Shown here piece by piece: positions 35,568 to 45,100 of a stretch of DNA of 64,000 bases. Each line of letters begins with the position of its first letter. Position 1 is the first letter of the stretch. The stretch spans positions 1 through 64,000 of the forward strand of contig JADBYZ010000007.1 in assembly GCA_020402745.1 (NCBI GenBank). Reading direction: 5' to 3'. Source of the DNA: Phenylobacterium sp. (GTDB lineage: Bacteria; Pseudomonadota; Alphaproteobacteria; Caulobacterales; Caulobacteraceae). The notes beneath the pieces are model-generated. The model saw only the letters and a program-made list of their open reading frames with translations, had not been told where the DNA came from and ran no database searches. The position numbers and the translations under genes are program-made.

Positions 35568-35960
35568 TCACGCGTGATGCAGGATCATCACCAGAGACAG
35601 TATGAGTAACCCGCCGACCAAAAAAGCGTTACCAACGCCTCCGCGCTCACGTGCGAACATGCCCTGCTGGACGAAGTAGGTGGCGTCAAAGATCGCCAGG
35701 AAGAGCATCATGCCCGCCGCAATCAGGGCAATTTTGGAGCCCTGAGCAACGTCGCCCAAACTCGTCAAGGAAGACACGACAAGCAGGAACGCCAGCAGGA
35801 GATCTGGAACAACGAACGCTTGTTCATGTTGCCTGTACCCCTCTGGCCAGGAAGACTCGTCATGCTCGGCCCGGAACCACCAGAACCAAAAGACGACAAT
35901 CCCCAGCGCCGTCGCCAGCTGAAGCCCTATAAGGACAAGGTCAATTGCATGGAGGTTCAT
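35568..35960 (-). CDS. Small four-helix membrane protein, unknown function
   Basis: A 130-residue protein with four hydrophobic segments at about 5-25, 50-70, 75-97 and 108-128. A polar loop after the first helix is rich in acidic and aromatic residues (W-W-F-R-A-E-H-D-E-S-S-W). No family was recognised. It is the third gene of a low-GC cassette: 8 bases separate it from the PLP decarboxylase-like gene upstream. Cotranscription suggests a transport, anchoring or redox-partner role for the product of the two enzymes, but that is inference. Confidence 0.65.
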   Translation of the reverse strand: MNLHAIDLVLIGLQLATALGIVVFWFWWFRAEHDESSWPEGYRQHEQAFVVPDLLLAFLLVVSSLTSLGDVAQGSKIALIAAGMMLFLAIFDATYFVQQGMFARERGGVGNAFLVGGLLILSLVMILHHA

Positions 35961-35968
35961 GGATAACT

Positions 35969-37522
35969 TTAGTCGTCGCCCGTATCGCCTCGCGATTCCG
36001 GTGACCCGAGCAGCCGCAAGGGCACTGTATCGCGGCTGTAGACGTCCTCCACAGTCTCGGCCCGCCTCACCACATCGGCCTGATCGCCGCAGACCAGAAC
36101 CGTCGCCGGTCGGGCGAGCGCATTGAAGTTCGATGCGCTCGATTCCTGATAAGCCCCCGTATCGAGGAGGGCGATCAGGTCGCCCGGCGCAACTTCTGGG
36201 AGCCGGGCGCCGAGTACGATTTGGTCAGCAAAGCAAGAATGACCCACAAGATCGGCGGTCATTGCGCCGGGCCAGTCCGCCTTGTTTGCGACAACATGGC
36301 GGAATCGGCTGCGTTCGAAATGCCCGCCTGCAAGAAAGAATGTCGTGGTGTCGGTCAGAACCCAGGAATAGGGGAAGGGACGGGTCTGTTTCTTGATGGT
36401 CTTGACCCGCGCCAGATGGATGCCCGCATCCCCATACATCGACCTTCCGGGTTCGATCTGTAACCGCACCCCGTCCGTCGAGACGCGCGCCGCCTGAAGT
36501 TCCCGACGAAGAGTACGCACAGCGACAGCCGCATACTCCTCAATCGTCGGCGGAGGCGCGCGGAAGCGGTGCGACGAGAGCACGGGCACCAGACGGTTCA
36601 ACGCCCTGTGATAAACGCTGGCTCCCAACCCGCGCAGGCCCGCCAGGAAGGGAAAGCCCAGCGCGGTCAGCACGAACTCTGAGCGCGGCGTCTCCTCATT
36701 CAGCGGATCGCGTGGGCTGGGCCAGCCGCCGCCGATGTCAATCTCCTGGGGTTGCCAACCGTCCCAGGCGGCGATCAACTCTCCCGCGAGTTTGCCAAAC
36801 TTTGACATCAGGCCTTCCCAGAACCAAAGGCTGGCGTGATGGCGACCCTGATGAACGTGCAGCCCGACCAGATCGATGTTGGGGGACGCAATCGCACGCC
36901 GGCCCATGGCGACCAGAAACTCTGGAGGGATGCCAGACTTATAGACCTGGATCGCGAGATCGATCGGGATGGTCAACTGAGAGAAGTCCGTCGGTCGCCA
37001 TAGATTGGGAACCGTCGGCTTTACGCGAAGGCGGATCTTCGCCGTACGCCCCTGCTCGGCCGCCACAGCCTGAACGAGTTCAATCTCATCGACATCTTCG
37101 ACCGTGATTCTGACCCCTTCGTGCACGCAGTGCGCCAGATACTCACGGCTCTTACCCCCGCCATTAACGGACACGCGCGCCCGGTCTACCGGCGTGCTGA
37201 GGACGCCCTCCAGCTCGCCCGGCGAATAAACGTCGGCTCCGGCGCCTTCATCTGTGAGAATTCGTCGGCTGGCGAGGGTGGTGTTGGCCTTGAACGCCGG
37301 CATCACGTCCACCGGACCTTCCCATTGGGCGGCGAATGCGGCGCGGAATCGTCGCACGTTGCCGCGCAGCTGGCTCTCAGACAGCACGAACAAGGGCGTT
37401 CCAAACCGTGCCGCCAGATCGACGGTATCGAGTTCCTCGACGTACAGATGACCATCGCGCGTGGAGAGGCAGTCTGCGTAACCAGCCAGGTCCGCCCCTC
37501 CGACGACTACTCCTCGTCCCAT
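35969..37522 (-). CDS. Fold-III PLP decarboxylase-like protein (DapDC/ODC superfamily)
   Basis: A 517-residue member of the alanine-racemase/ornithine-DAP decarboxylase fold. The PLP lysine is Lys78 in M-P-A-F-K-A-N. His222/His224 lie in L-H-V-H-Q-G, the phosphate-binding loop is I-D-I-G-G-G-W (261-267), and E-P-G-R is at 357-360. Cys430 and G-A-Y (456-458) then S-N-F-N match the second active-site half. The usual C-E-S-x-D is changed to C-F-A-D-Q, and about 45 extra residues lie between G-G-G and E-P-G-R, so it is not a standard DAP or carboxynorspermidine decarboxylase. It overlaps the dehydrogenase-like gene upstream by 16 bases. Confidence 0.75.
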   Translation of the reverse strand: MGRGVVVGGADLAGYADCLSTRDGHLYVEELDTVDLAARFGTPLFVLSESQLRGNVRRFRAAFAAQWEGPVDVMPAFKANTTLASRRILTDEGAGADVYSPGELEGVLSTPVDRARVSVNGGGKSREYLAHCVHEGVRITVEDVDEIELVQAVAAEQGRTAKIRLRVKPTVPNLWRPTDFSQLTIPIDLAIQVYKSGIPPEFLVAMGRRAIASPNIDLVGLHVHQGRHHASLWFWEGLMSKFGKLAGELIAAWDGWQPQEIDIGGGWPSPRDPLNEETPRSEFVLTALGFPFLAGLRGLGASVYHRALNRLVPVLSSHRFRAPPPTIEEYAAVAVRTLRRELQAARVSTDGVRLQIEPGRSMYGDAGIHLARVKTIKKQTRPFPYSWVLTDTTTFFLAGGHFERSRFRHVVANKADWPGAMTADLVGHSCFADQIVLGARLPEVAPGDLIALLDTGAYQESSASNFNALARPATVLVCGDQADVVRRAETVEDVYSRDTVPLRLLGSPESRGDTGDD

Positions 37523-38529
37523 TTCACCCCCTCAATTCCTTCGAGCAGCGCCCGCCCGTATAGCGCGGGGGTCTGGAAGCCGGGGGACCACCTCCCCGCC
37601 AAGACCGCACGGGTGATCTCCCTGAGACAAAGCACAGTGAACCGGTAGGCTTCCGGTCCCGTCAGGGCGACGCGCACCTGCGCTTTGCCGTTCGATGCGA
37701 TTGCAAGGACATAGGTTCTGCCCTCACGTAACTGCCGCGCAGACGATCCCTCTGGCAGGAGCGGCATCAAATGATCCTGGATCAGATCCCGGAGCCAAAG
37801 CAGGCGTCCCCGCATCATTGCCACGGCAAGCCCCGGAAAGACGGAGTAGGTCGAGATGTTGGGGATGCCGGTCGAGATCCCCGCGGTGAACAGGTCTCCG
37901 ACCCAAGGGTCATAGACCGCTCGGAACTTCTTTCCCGCGACCTGAAACTCCAGTTCCGACTCGGCCGGCCTTGCGGGGACCAGGGCGCCGCCGACACGTC
38001 GATGCCCGGTCTGTTCAATGTGCGCCAGCATTCCCCTGAGGGTTCCGCGCGACACCCCGCCCTCCGTCGCCAGGGCGATCACCAGTTCGTTGGCATCCGG
38101 CAATCTCGCCTTCGCGATCCCTGCGGCGATGTCTGAGGGCGCGACGTTGAAGCCGACGCCGGGCATGATCATGATGTTCGCAAGGCGCGCCCTTTCATCA
38201 AAGGTAAACGCGTGCGAAGTGTCCGCCACCTCACCGGCGAGGTCGACATAGTGGACACCTGAAACCAGGCAGGCCTCGATGAGAAGCTTCTGGGTGGTTA
38301 GGAACTGGCCGGAAAGGTTCAGGAGAAGTCGCACCCCCTGAAGGCGACGCTCGATTTCGCGTGGGTCGCTCAAATCGAAAATTGACGATCTGAGGTCCAG
38401 CCGAGCCGCTAATCCGCGCACGGCGTCCTGTCGCCCGCCAAGGATGGGGCGCAACCCGGCCTCAACAAACCCCTCAGCGCAAATCCGGCCCGTATAGCCC
38501 GCAGCGCCATAGATCAGAACTTCCGACAC
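37507..38529 (-). CDS. Saccharopine-dehydrogenase-like / trans-acting enoyl reductase-like oxidoreductase
   Basis: A 340-residue protein with an N-terminal Rossmann motif (I-Y-G-A-A-G-Y-T-G-R, 6-15) and a G-G-R motif at 31-33 suited to NADP(H). The middle V-H-Y-V-D-L-A-G-E and M-P-G-V-G-F-N-V-A-P-S-D segments are typical of saccharopine-dehydrogenase-like proteins, including mycobacterial trans-acting enoyl reductases. The start is GTG at 38529 with a GGAGGAG-rich upstream. It leads the three-gene cassette. The pair of such a reductase with a fold-III decarboxylase echoes carboxynorspermidine synthesis, but its N-terminus fits the enoyl-reductase branch better. Confidence 0.7.
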   Translation of the reverse strand: MSEVLIYGAAGYTGRICAEGFVEAGLRPILGGRQDAVRGLAARLDLRSSIFDLSDPREIERRLQGVRLLLNLSGQFLTTQKLLIEACLVSGVHYVDLAGEVADTSHAFTFDERARLANIMIMPGVGFNVAPSDIAAGIAKARLPDANELVIALATEGGVSRGTLRGMLAHIEQTGHRRVGGALVPARPAESELEFQVAGKKFRAVYDPWVGDLFTAGISTGIPNISTYSVFPGLAVAMMRGRLLWLRDLIQDHLMPLLPEGSSARQLREGRTYVLAIASNGKAQVRVALTGPEAYRFTVLCLREITRAVLAGRWSPGFQTPALYGRALLEGIEGVKWDEE

Positions 38530-38756
38530 GGCGCCTTCTCTCCTCCAAGATGGATCATCCGATGGGTTAAAGAGAACCCGTTGACGCTATTCCACAACCC
38601 CGAATTCGCCGAGGTCATCCTGGTCCCTCTCGGTCGCAGCAACTGTCTGCGCTGAGAACGCCGCCGCGCTGTGGCGGCTTGCGCAAAGAAGAGGCAGCCG
38701 CTTCAATCCTGCACGGAAAACGGTGGTCCCGCCGCCGCAGGAGAGGAAGCAAGTCC

Positions 38757-39638
38757 ATGGCCATCCATTATCCAGACATCCTTCAGCAGCGCACCGCGCC
38801 GCGGACCTTCTCGTATGGCGACAAGGACGTGATGCTCTACGCCCTCGGCATCGGCCTGGGCCAGGACCCGATGGACGAGACCGAACTGGCCTTTGTCTAT
38901 GAGAAGGGCCTGAAGGTGGTCCCGACCGCCGCCACCGTGCTGGCCGCCGCCCTGCGCGGCGCCGCGGGCCCGGCCCCGGAAATGCCGCCCGGCCACCGGC
39001 CCAGCCAGATCAACTTCCTGATGGTCGTCCACGGCGAGCAGAAGGTCGAACTTCACAAGCCCCTGCCGACCAGCGGGACCTTCACCGCCGAAGGGCGCAC
39101 CATCGGCGCCTATGACAAGGGAGAGGGCAAGGGCGCGGTCATCATCAACGAGACCGTCTGGACCGACGAGAAGGGCGAGAAGGTCGCCACCCTGACGGGA
39201 TCCACCTTCGCTCGCGGCGACGGCGGCTTCGGCGGCCCCTCCGAGGGCGCCCCCGAGCCGCACGCCGTGCCGACCCGGGCGCCGGACATCTCCGTCGACT
39301 TCGCGACCCGCGAGGACCAGGCCCTGCTCTACCGCCTGAACGGCGACCGCAACCCCCTGCACTCAGACCCCGGCGTGGCGAAGAAGGCGGGCTTCGACCG
39401 GCCCATCCTGCACGGCCTGTGCACCTACGGCATCACCTGCCGGGCCATCCTGCAAGAAGTGACCGGGTTCGACGCCGACCAGATCTACTCCCACCAGGCG
39501 CGCTTCTCCTCGCCTGTCTTCCCCGGCGACGTGATCACGGTGGACATCTGGAAGGACGGCAAGACCATCTCGTTCGAGGCCCGGGTGAAGGCCCGCAACG
39601 TCACCGTCATCCGTAACGGCCTGACGGTCCTGCGCTAA
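38757..39638 (+). CDS. MaoC family 2-enoyl-CoA hydratase
   Basis: A 293-residue double-hotdog protein. The second half has the hydratase-2 motif: R-L-N-G-D-R-N-P-L-H-S-D-P with catalytic Asp and His, followed by G-F-D-R-P-I-L-H-G-L-C-T-Y-G. The N-terminal half is the non-catalytic hotdog typical of eukaryote-like multifunctional enzyme 2 and bacterial ChsH-like or peroxisomal-type hydratases. It should hydrate trans-2-enoyl-CoA to the (3R)-hydroxyacyl-CoA in fatty or sterol side-chain oxidation. The ATG at 38757 has GAGAGGAAG upstream; an in-frame start at 38679 would add a basic extension. Confidence 0.88.
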   Translation: MAIHYPDILQQRTAPRTFSYGDKDVMLYALGIGLGQDPMDETELAFVYEKGLKVVPTAATVLAAALRGAAGPAPEMPPGHRPSQINFLMVVHGEQKVELHKPLPTSGTFTAEGRTIGAYDKGEGKGAVIINETVWTDEKGEKVATLTGSTFARGDGGFGGPSEGAPEPHAVPTRAPDISVDFATREDQALLYRLNGDRNPLHSDPGVAKKAGFDRPILHGLCTYGITCRAILQEVTGFDADQIYSHQARFSSPVFPGDVITVDIWKDGKTISFEARVKARNVTVIRNGLTVLR

Positions 39639-40165
39639 AGCCGGGTCGTCCAGACCACGTGCCGGCGAAGGGGGTGTCCCTCCGCCAGGCGCGGGTGGTC
39701 GAAGTCGCGCGTCGGGTCGGCGACCATGCCGATCCGGCGCATGACCGCCTGGGAAGCCAGGTTGGTTGTCGCCGTGAAGGCCAGAATCTCGGGAATCCCT
39801 CCCGGACCCAGGCCCCAGTCCAGGGCCGCCCGGGCGCCCTCAGAGGCCAGCCCCTGCCCCCAGACATCCGGGTGCAGCCGCCAGCCGATCTCCACGCAGG
39901 GACCGACCGGCAGGTTTCCTTCGGCCACGCGGGACAGGCCGATCATCCCCGCCAGTCGCCCGTCCGTGCGCAGCTCCGCCGCCCAAAGACCGAAGCCCTC
40001 CGCCGCGATCCCGGTGTTGATACGGTCGATCAGAGCGTCGGACGCTTCGGCCGAGATGGGCCCGCCGAGCCAGTCGTGGACCCGGGGATCGCCGTTGATC
40101 GCGGCGAAGGCCGGGCGATCGGCCTCCGTCCAGGGCCGCAGGACCAGCCGGTCGGTGACGATCAT
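39635..40165 (-). CDS. RimJ/RimL-type GNAT acetyltransferase
   Basis: A 176-residue GNAT. It opens T-D-R-L-V-L-R-P-W-T-E-A-D, and the acetyl-CoA-binding region is W-R-L-H-P-D-V-W-G-Q-G-L-A-S-E-G-A (Q/R-x-x-G-x-G/A type). A N-x-A-S-Q-A-V-M-R-R-I-G-M segment closes the fold. The gene overlaps the aguB stop by 4 bases, so it belongs to the putrescine operon; a role in acetylating a polyamine or agmatine is possible but the family mostly modifies protein N-termini or antibiotics. Confidence 0.8.
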   Translation of the reverse strand: MIVTDRLVLRPWTEADRPAFAAINGDPRVHDWLGGPISAEASDALIDRINTGIAAEGFGLWAAELRTDGRLAGMIGLSRVAEGNLPVGPCVEIGWRLHPDVWGQGLASEGARAALDWGLGPGGIPEILAFTATTNLASQAVMRRIGMVADPTRDFDHPRLAEGHPLRRHVVWTTRL

Positions 40166-41040
40166 TCAGGCCTCGGCGCCGTCAGCGCCCCGTAGAGGTC
40201 GGTCCGCCGGTCCCGGAAGAAGCCCCAGGCCGCCCGGTGCCCGGCGAGGAAGTCTAGGTCGAAGGTCGCCACGGCCACCCCCTCCTCGTCCCGTCCCATG
40301 TCCGCGACCAGGTCGCCCCGGTGATCGGCGATGAAGCTGGAGCCGTAGAAGCCCTGGCCGCCGCTGGGATAACCCTCCCAGGGCTCGAAGCCGGTGCGGT
40401 TCGCGCCCACCACCGGAATGACGTTGGAGACCGCATGCCCCTGCATGGCCCGGCGCCAGGGCGCGGCGGTGTCGAGGCTGGCGTCGTGCGGCTCGGACCC
40501 GATGGCCGTGGGATAGAGCAGCACCTCGGCGCCCATCAGGGTCATGGCCCGGGCGCACTCCGGATACCACTGGTCCCAGCAGATCCCGACGCCGACGCGG
40601 CCAAAGCGGGTGTCCCAGACCCGGAAGCCGGTGTCACCGGGGCGGAAGTAGTACTTCTCCATGTAACCGGGGCCATCGGGGATGTGGCTCTTGCGGTAGA
40701 GGCCCAACAGGGACCCATCGGCGTCCACCATCACCAGGCTGTTGAAGTAGTGCGGACCCTCGCGCTCGAAGATCGAGATGGGCAGGACGACGCCCAGCTC
40801 CGCCGCGAGGGGCGCCAGGGCGGTGACGCAGGGGTGCTCGCGCCAGGGATGGGCCTCGGCGAACCAGCGCTCTTCCTGGGCGACGCAGAAATAGGGGCCC
40901 TGGAAGAGCTCCGAGGGCAGGATGACCTGGGCGCCCCTGTCCGCCGCCTGCCGGATCAGGTCGGCGGTGCGGGCGATGTTCGCGTCCCGGTCGGCGCCGT
41001 AGGCGCTCTGAAGGGCCGCGACAGTCAGCTTTCGGGTCAT
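40162..41040 (-). CDS. aguB: N-carbamoylputrescine amidase
   Basis: A 292-residue nitrilase-superfamily enzyme with the complete triad: Glu44 (L-P-S-E-L-F), Lys117 (Y-R-K-S-H-I-P-D-G) and Cys154 (G-I-C-W-D-Q-W-Y-P-E). The G-Y-M-E-K-Y-Y-F and G-S-E-P segments match AguB. It hydrolyses N-carbamoylputrescine to putrescine, CO2 and ammonia. The start shares one base with the aguA stop (TGATG), giving tight coupling with the enzyme that makes its substrate. Confidence 0.93.
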   Translation of the reverse strand: MTRKLTVAALQSAYGADRDANIARTADLIRQAADRGAQVILPSELFQGPYFCVAQEERWFAEAHPWREHPCVTALAPLAAELGVVLPISIFEREGPHYFNSLVMVDADGSLLGLYRKSHIPDGPGYMEKYYFRPGDTGFRVWDTRFGRVGVGICWDQWYPECARAMTLMGAEVLLYPTAIGSEPHDASLDTAAPWRRAMQGHAVSNVIPVVGANRTGFEPWEGYPSGGQGFYGSSFIADHRGDLVADMGRDEEGVAVATFDLDFLAGHRAAWGFFRDRRTDLYGALTAPRPE

Positions 41041-42038
41041 CAGGCCGGCTCCTGCTGGGAGATGCAGTGGAAGGACCCGCCCCCGGACAGGAGGGCGTTG
41101 GACGGCAGGGCGATCACCTCACGCCCCGGGAAGGCTTCGGACAGGCCCTGGGCGGCCAGGGTCCCGGCCAGGCCCTCGCCGTAGACTGGCAGGATCACGG
41201 CGCGGTTGGCGATGATGAAGTTCATGTGGCTGGCCGGCGCGCCGCCGACCCCGTCGACCTCCACCCACCCGGGAGACGGGATGCGGACCACCTTCAGGCG
41301 CCGGCCTTCCGCGTCGGTCATGTCGGCCAGGGCCCGGGCCGCGGCATCGTAGACCGCGCCATTGGGGTCCCCCGCGCCGAAGGCCACGGGGCAGAGCACC
41401 ACCCCAGGGGCGGCGAAGCGGGCCAGGTTGTCGACATGGCCGTCCGTATGGTCGTTCTGCAGGCCATCCCCCAGCCAGAGCACCTTCCGGGCGCCCAGGT
41501 CGCGGGTCAGCACAGCCTCGGCCCGCGCCTCGGTCCAGCCCGCGTTACGGTTGGGGTTGAGGAGGCACTGTCGGGTGGTGAGCACCGTCCCTTCGCCATC
41601 ATGGTCCAGGGCGCCGCCCTCGAGAATGGCGTCGCTGCGCGTCAGGACGGCGCCGGGGTGGTCGGCGATCTGCGCCGCCACCTCGTCATCGTGGGGAAGG
41701 TCGTACTTGCCACCCCAGCCGTTGAAGGTGAAGCCTACGGCGACGTCCGACGCCCGAAAGATTGGGCCGGTGTCGCGGAGCCAGACGTCGCCGAATCGAC
41801 CGGGGATGATCTCGATACCCTCGAGGCCGCCCAGCCGACGCCGGGCCTCCGCCTCGCCCGACTCCGAGCCTGTCATCAGGCGCACAGCCTCGCCGCCGGG
41901 ACCGGCCAGGGCGCGGGCCAGGGCCTCCACCTCGTCCTGGGCGGGGGCGAGATTGTCCTCCCAGAGGTCTTCATGACTGGGAAAGCCCAGCCACATGGCC
42001 CGGTGAGGGGCCCATTCGGCGGGAACAGGGCGGGACAT
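41040..42038 (-). CDS. aguA: Agmatine deiminase
   Basis: A 332-residue guanidino-modifying enzyme. The start P-A-E-W-A-P-H-R-A-M-W-L-G-F-P, the W-L-R-D-T-G-P segment, E-G-G-A-L-D-H-D-G-E-G and T-D-G-H-V-D-N are typical, and the catalytic Cys325 lies in G-G-G-S-F-H-C-I-S-Q-Q-E-P-A at the end. It converts agmatine to N-carbamoylputrescine. No arginine decarboxylase gene is seen in the window, so the agmatine source is elsewhere or external. It is first in aguA-aguB-GNAT. Confidence 0.93.
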   Translation of the reverse strand: MSRPVPAEWAPHRAMWLGFPSHEDLWEDNLAPAQDEVEALARALAGPGGEAVRLMTGSESGEAEARRRLGGLEGIEIIPGRFGDVWLRDTGPIFRASDVAVGFTFNGWGGKYDLPHDDEVAAQIADHPGAVLTRSDAILEGGALDHDGEGTVLTTRQCLLNPNRNAGWTEARAEAVLTRDLGARKVLWLGDGLQNDHTDGHVDNLARFAAPGVVLCPVAFGAGDPNGAVYDAAARALADMTDAEGRRLKVVRIPSPGWVEVDGVGGAPASHMNFIIANRAVILPVYGEGLAGTLAAQGLSEAFPGREVIALPSNALLSGGGSFHCISQQEPA

Positions 42039-42106
42039 GGCGCAGTTCTCCCTCAAGGGACGCGGGCAGATGGGCGAGGCTGGCCCCCGCGTCAACCCGG
42101 CGCATG

Positions 42107-42137
42107 AAAAAGGGGCGGCCCGTCGCCGGACCGCCCC
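42107..42137 (-). terminator. Intrinsic terminator of the TonB receptor gene
   Basis: A stem of ggggcgg/ccgcccc with a 12-base interior (42112-42137). On the minus strand it is followed by five Ts (42107-42111). It lies 25 bases past the receptor stop and separates it from the aguA operon. Confidence 0.85.
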
Positions 42138-42162
42138 TCAACTCAGCTGAACCCAGAAGGGA

Positions 42163-45100
42163 TCAGAAAGAGTACTTCACGCCGAACTTGACCTGCCAGA
42201 GCGACCGGTTCGGGGCGTCCGAGTTGGACAGCGTCTTCACCGCCGGCTGGAAGTTCGAATAGGTGTACTTGCCGCCCGCGAGGGTGACCCCGACGATCGG
42301 CGCCGCATAGGGGAAGTCCACCTGCTCCAGGACGCCCCACTCATCGTTGAGCATGTTGCCGATGTTGATGAAGTCGGCGAACAGCTTGAGCTTGGCGCCG
42401 TTCGGCACAAAGGCCGGCAGCTCTTGGCTCAAGCGCAGGTCGAAGCGGGTCACGTCATCCGAGCGGAAGCCGTTCCGGGGCGAGATCTTTCCAGCGTGAT
42501 CGGTCAGGCCAACGCCCTTCAGGTACTCGTTGAAGGCGGCCATGTTGAAGCCCGTCGCGTAGGTGACGATCGGGTCGCTGGTCAGGGTCACATTGCCCGA
42601 GCTGTCCACCCGGGGAACGTAGAACAGCTGGCGGTTTGAGGCCCCGTCTCCAAAGATCGCCATCGAGTTGGCGGAGGACAGGTTGTAGACGAAGCTGTAG
42701 GGCAGGCCCGAACGGTGCTCCATGAACAGGGAGACGTTGGTCTTGTTGTCGTCCCACAGCTCCTTGGTCCAGGACAGGCGCAGCTTGTACGAGTGCTTGA
42801 TCTCGTAGTTCGAGGTCGCCAGGCCCGGGTTGTTCACGTCCGCCGTGGCCAGGTTGCCCCAGTTCGAGAAGGCGACCGAACTGGTGCCCGGGTTCACATC
42901 CTTGGCGTCGGTCAGGGTGTAGCTGAAGCTGCCGTCAAAGCCGGAGTCCCAGGACTTAGAGAGGCTGAAGGCCCAGGCCTGCTGGAAGCCCTGGTCCGTG
43001 TTGGTCAGGACGAGGTCGCTGCCGGTATCGGAAGAGGCGACGTTCGTGACGAACAGGCCGCGCTCGGCGTTCCGGCGGTAGATTGGCCGGCCATCGGGCG
43101 CGAAGTCGATCGGGGAAAGGCCGCCGCGATAGTCCTTCCAGAGGATACCCTTGCGGACGTCGCCGCGCAGGTAGTCCACCGAGAACTCGTAGTTGTCGCC
43201 CAGCCAGCCGAGGTTCAGGTCGCCGGCGAAGGTCAGGCTGCTCTTCCAGGTCTGGATCGGCTCGAAGCTCGGGTCGATGCCGTTGGCGCCGGCCGAACGC
43301 TGGATGTTGGCGATCGAGGGCCGGGTCGGGTCGAGCAGGGCCTCCACCACAGTCGGCAGGTCCCTGAAATTGGCGACCTGGGTGGTGACCTGGTCGAGGA
43401 TGGCGTTGTCCGTCGTCCCAGCGGCGAGGCCGCAGGCAGCGCTCGTGGCGTTGCGCAGACAGGAGACGCTGGCGCCGAGAACGCCCGTGTTGGAGAAGCT
43501 GTTCGACACCCAGACCGTGGCGGCGCCGCCGGAGAAGAGGCCGAAGCCGCCCGTCATCCGGAGGTTGCTGACGCCCATCGCCCCGAAGTTGGCCTCGTAG
43601 TCCGGCCGCCAGTCGAAGCTGAGGCGGGGCATCAGGACAGACTTCCCGTCCAGGTTTTCCGAGTTGGAAAAGCCGTATCGACCGAGGAAGAAGGGGTTGG
43701 CCAGCGGTTTGTCGCTCTGGTTCAGACGGGTGTAGCGGAAGCCGGCGGTTACGGTCAGGTCCGGGGTGATCCGCAGGGTGTCCTGGGCGTAGAGGTTCCA
43801 GGTCTCGTAGTCGAACTGGGCGGCCAGGTCCTTCTCGTTCCGGACGCCATCGCCGTTCGCATCGATAATGGCGTTCTGGTAGACGAGCTGGTTGAGAGCG
43901 CGGTTCTGAAGGTCGGCTATGCTGTTGAAGATGAACTCGCCTTCCGTGCGCTGGGCGAAGAGGTTGTAGACTTCGAGGGTCTCCCTTTCGACGCCAGCGG
44001 CGAATTCGTGATCGCCGAGGTCGTAAAAAACCCGGGCGCGGTAGGTCGTGACAGTGTTCTCGAGTTCGTTGGCGTGACGCGAAACGTCCGGACCCGCGAG
44101 GATCCGGGTGGCCGTGTTGGACACCGCCGGGTTGGCGCCGATGGAGAACTGGCCGTACTCGGCCGCCTCGTCGCCATTGCCCGAGGCGTTGCCGGAGACG
44201 CCGCCTACCGGGATCTGCAGGGTCACCACCTCCTTCTGAGTGGCGGTCAGCTCGGTGCGGAGGTTGTCGGTCCACTCCGAGTTCAGCTGGGCGGTGTAGA
44301 CGGTGAGGTCATCGCCCTTGGTGTAGTAGTGCGAGTACAGGGCCAGCTGGGTGGAGGACGAACGGTTGCCCTCGATCAGGCGGGGGCCCTCGTTGGACTG
44401 CCAGGTGAAGGCCAGGCGGTGGTTGTCGGTAATGTTCCAGTCCAGCTTGACGAGCCTCTTGGTGTCCTCTTCCTGCAGTGCCAGGTTGTTGAGGATGGAG
44501 CTTTCCGAGTCGACGCCATAGCCGTAGACATTCTTCAGGATATCCTGGACCTGGGTTACCTGGGCGGGGGTGATGAAGGGGATGGCCGCGGCCGGGTTGC
44601 CGGCGATGACCGGCTTGCCCGAACCCACGGGGCCCGCGATCGTGCCGCGCTCGGCGTCGAACTGCTCGTAGGAGGCGAAGAAGAAGAGCTTGTCCTTGAT
44701 GATCGGCCCGCCGAGGGTGGCGGCCCAGGTCGTCTCCTCGAAGATGTTGGTGAAGGGCCGGCCGTTGGCCCTATCGCCGATGTAGTCCTGGTCGGAGTAC
44801 TCGTAGACTAAGGTGCCCGTGAAGGCGTTGGTGCCGGACTTGGTCACGACGTTGATATTGGCGCCCTGGAAGTCGTTGTAGAGCACCGAATACGGCGCGA
44901 GGTTCACCGACATGGCCTGGACGGCGTCTGTCGAGATCGGGCTGCGCTGGGTCGGGTAGCCGTTATTGTTGAGACCGAAGTCGTCGTTCTGCTTCACGCC
45001 ATCGACGGTCAGGCTGTTGAAGCGGTTGGACACGCCGCCGGCGACGACCGCGTCGAGGTTGGAGGGGTCCAGCACCACGAAGGGGTTGAGGCGGGCGACG

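Noticed and set aside
38585-38656. Possible remnant of a coding sequence upstream of the cassette (plus strand, ending in TGA)
   Set aside because: A short stretch reads as plausible protein, but there is no start, no recognisable family and no length to support a pseudogene.
39635-39638. Frameshift or fusion at the MaoC/GNAT junction
   Set aside because: The four-base overlap is a tail-to-tail stop overlap of two complete genes, as at several other places in the window.
42715-44811. 698-codon plus-strand open frame inside the TonB receptor gene
   Set aside because: Antisense to a receptor with intact plug and barrel features. The long opening reflects codon bias of the real gene.
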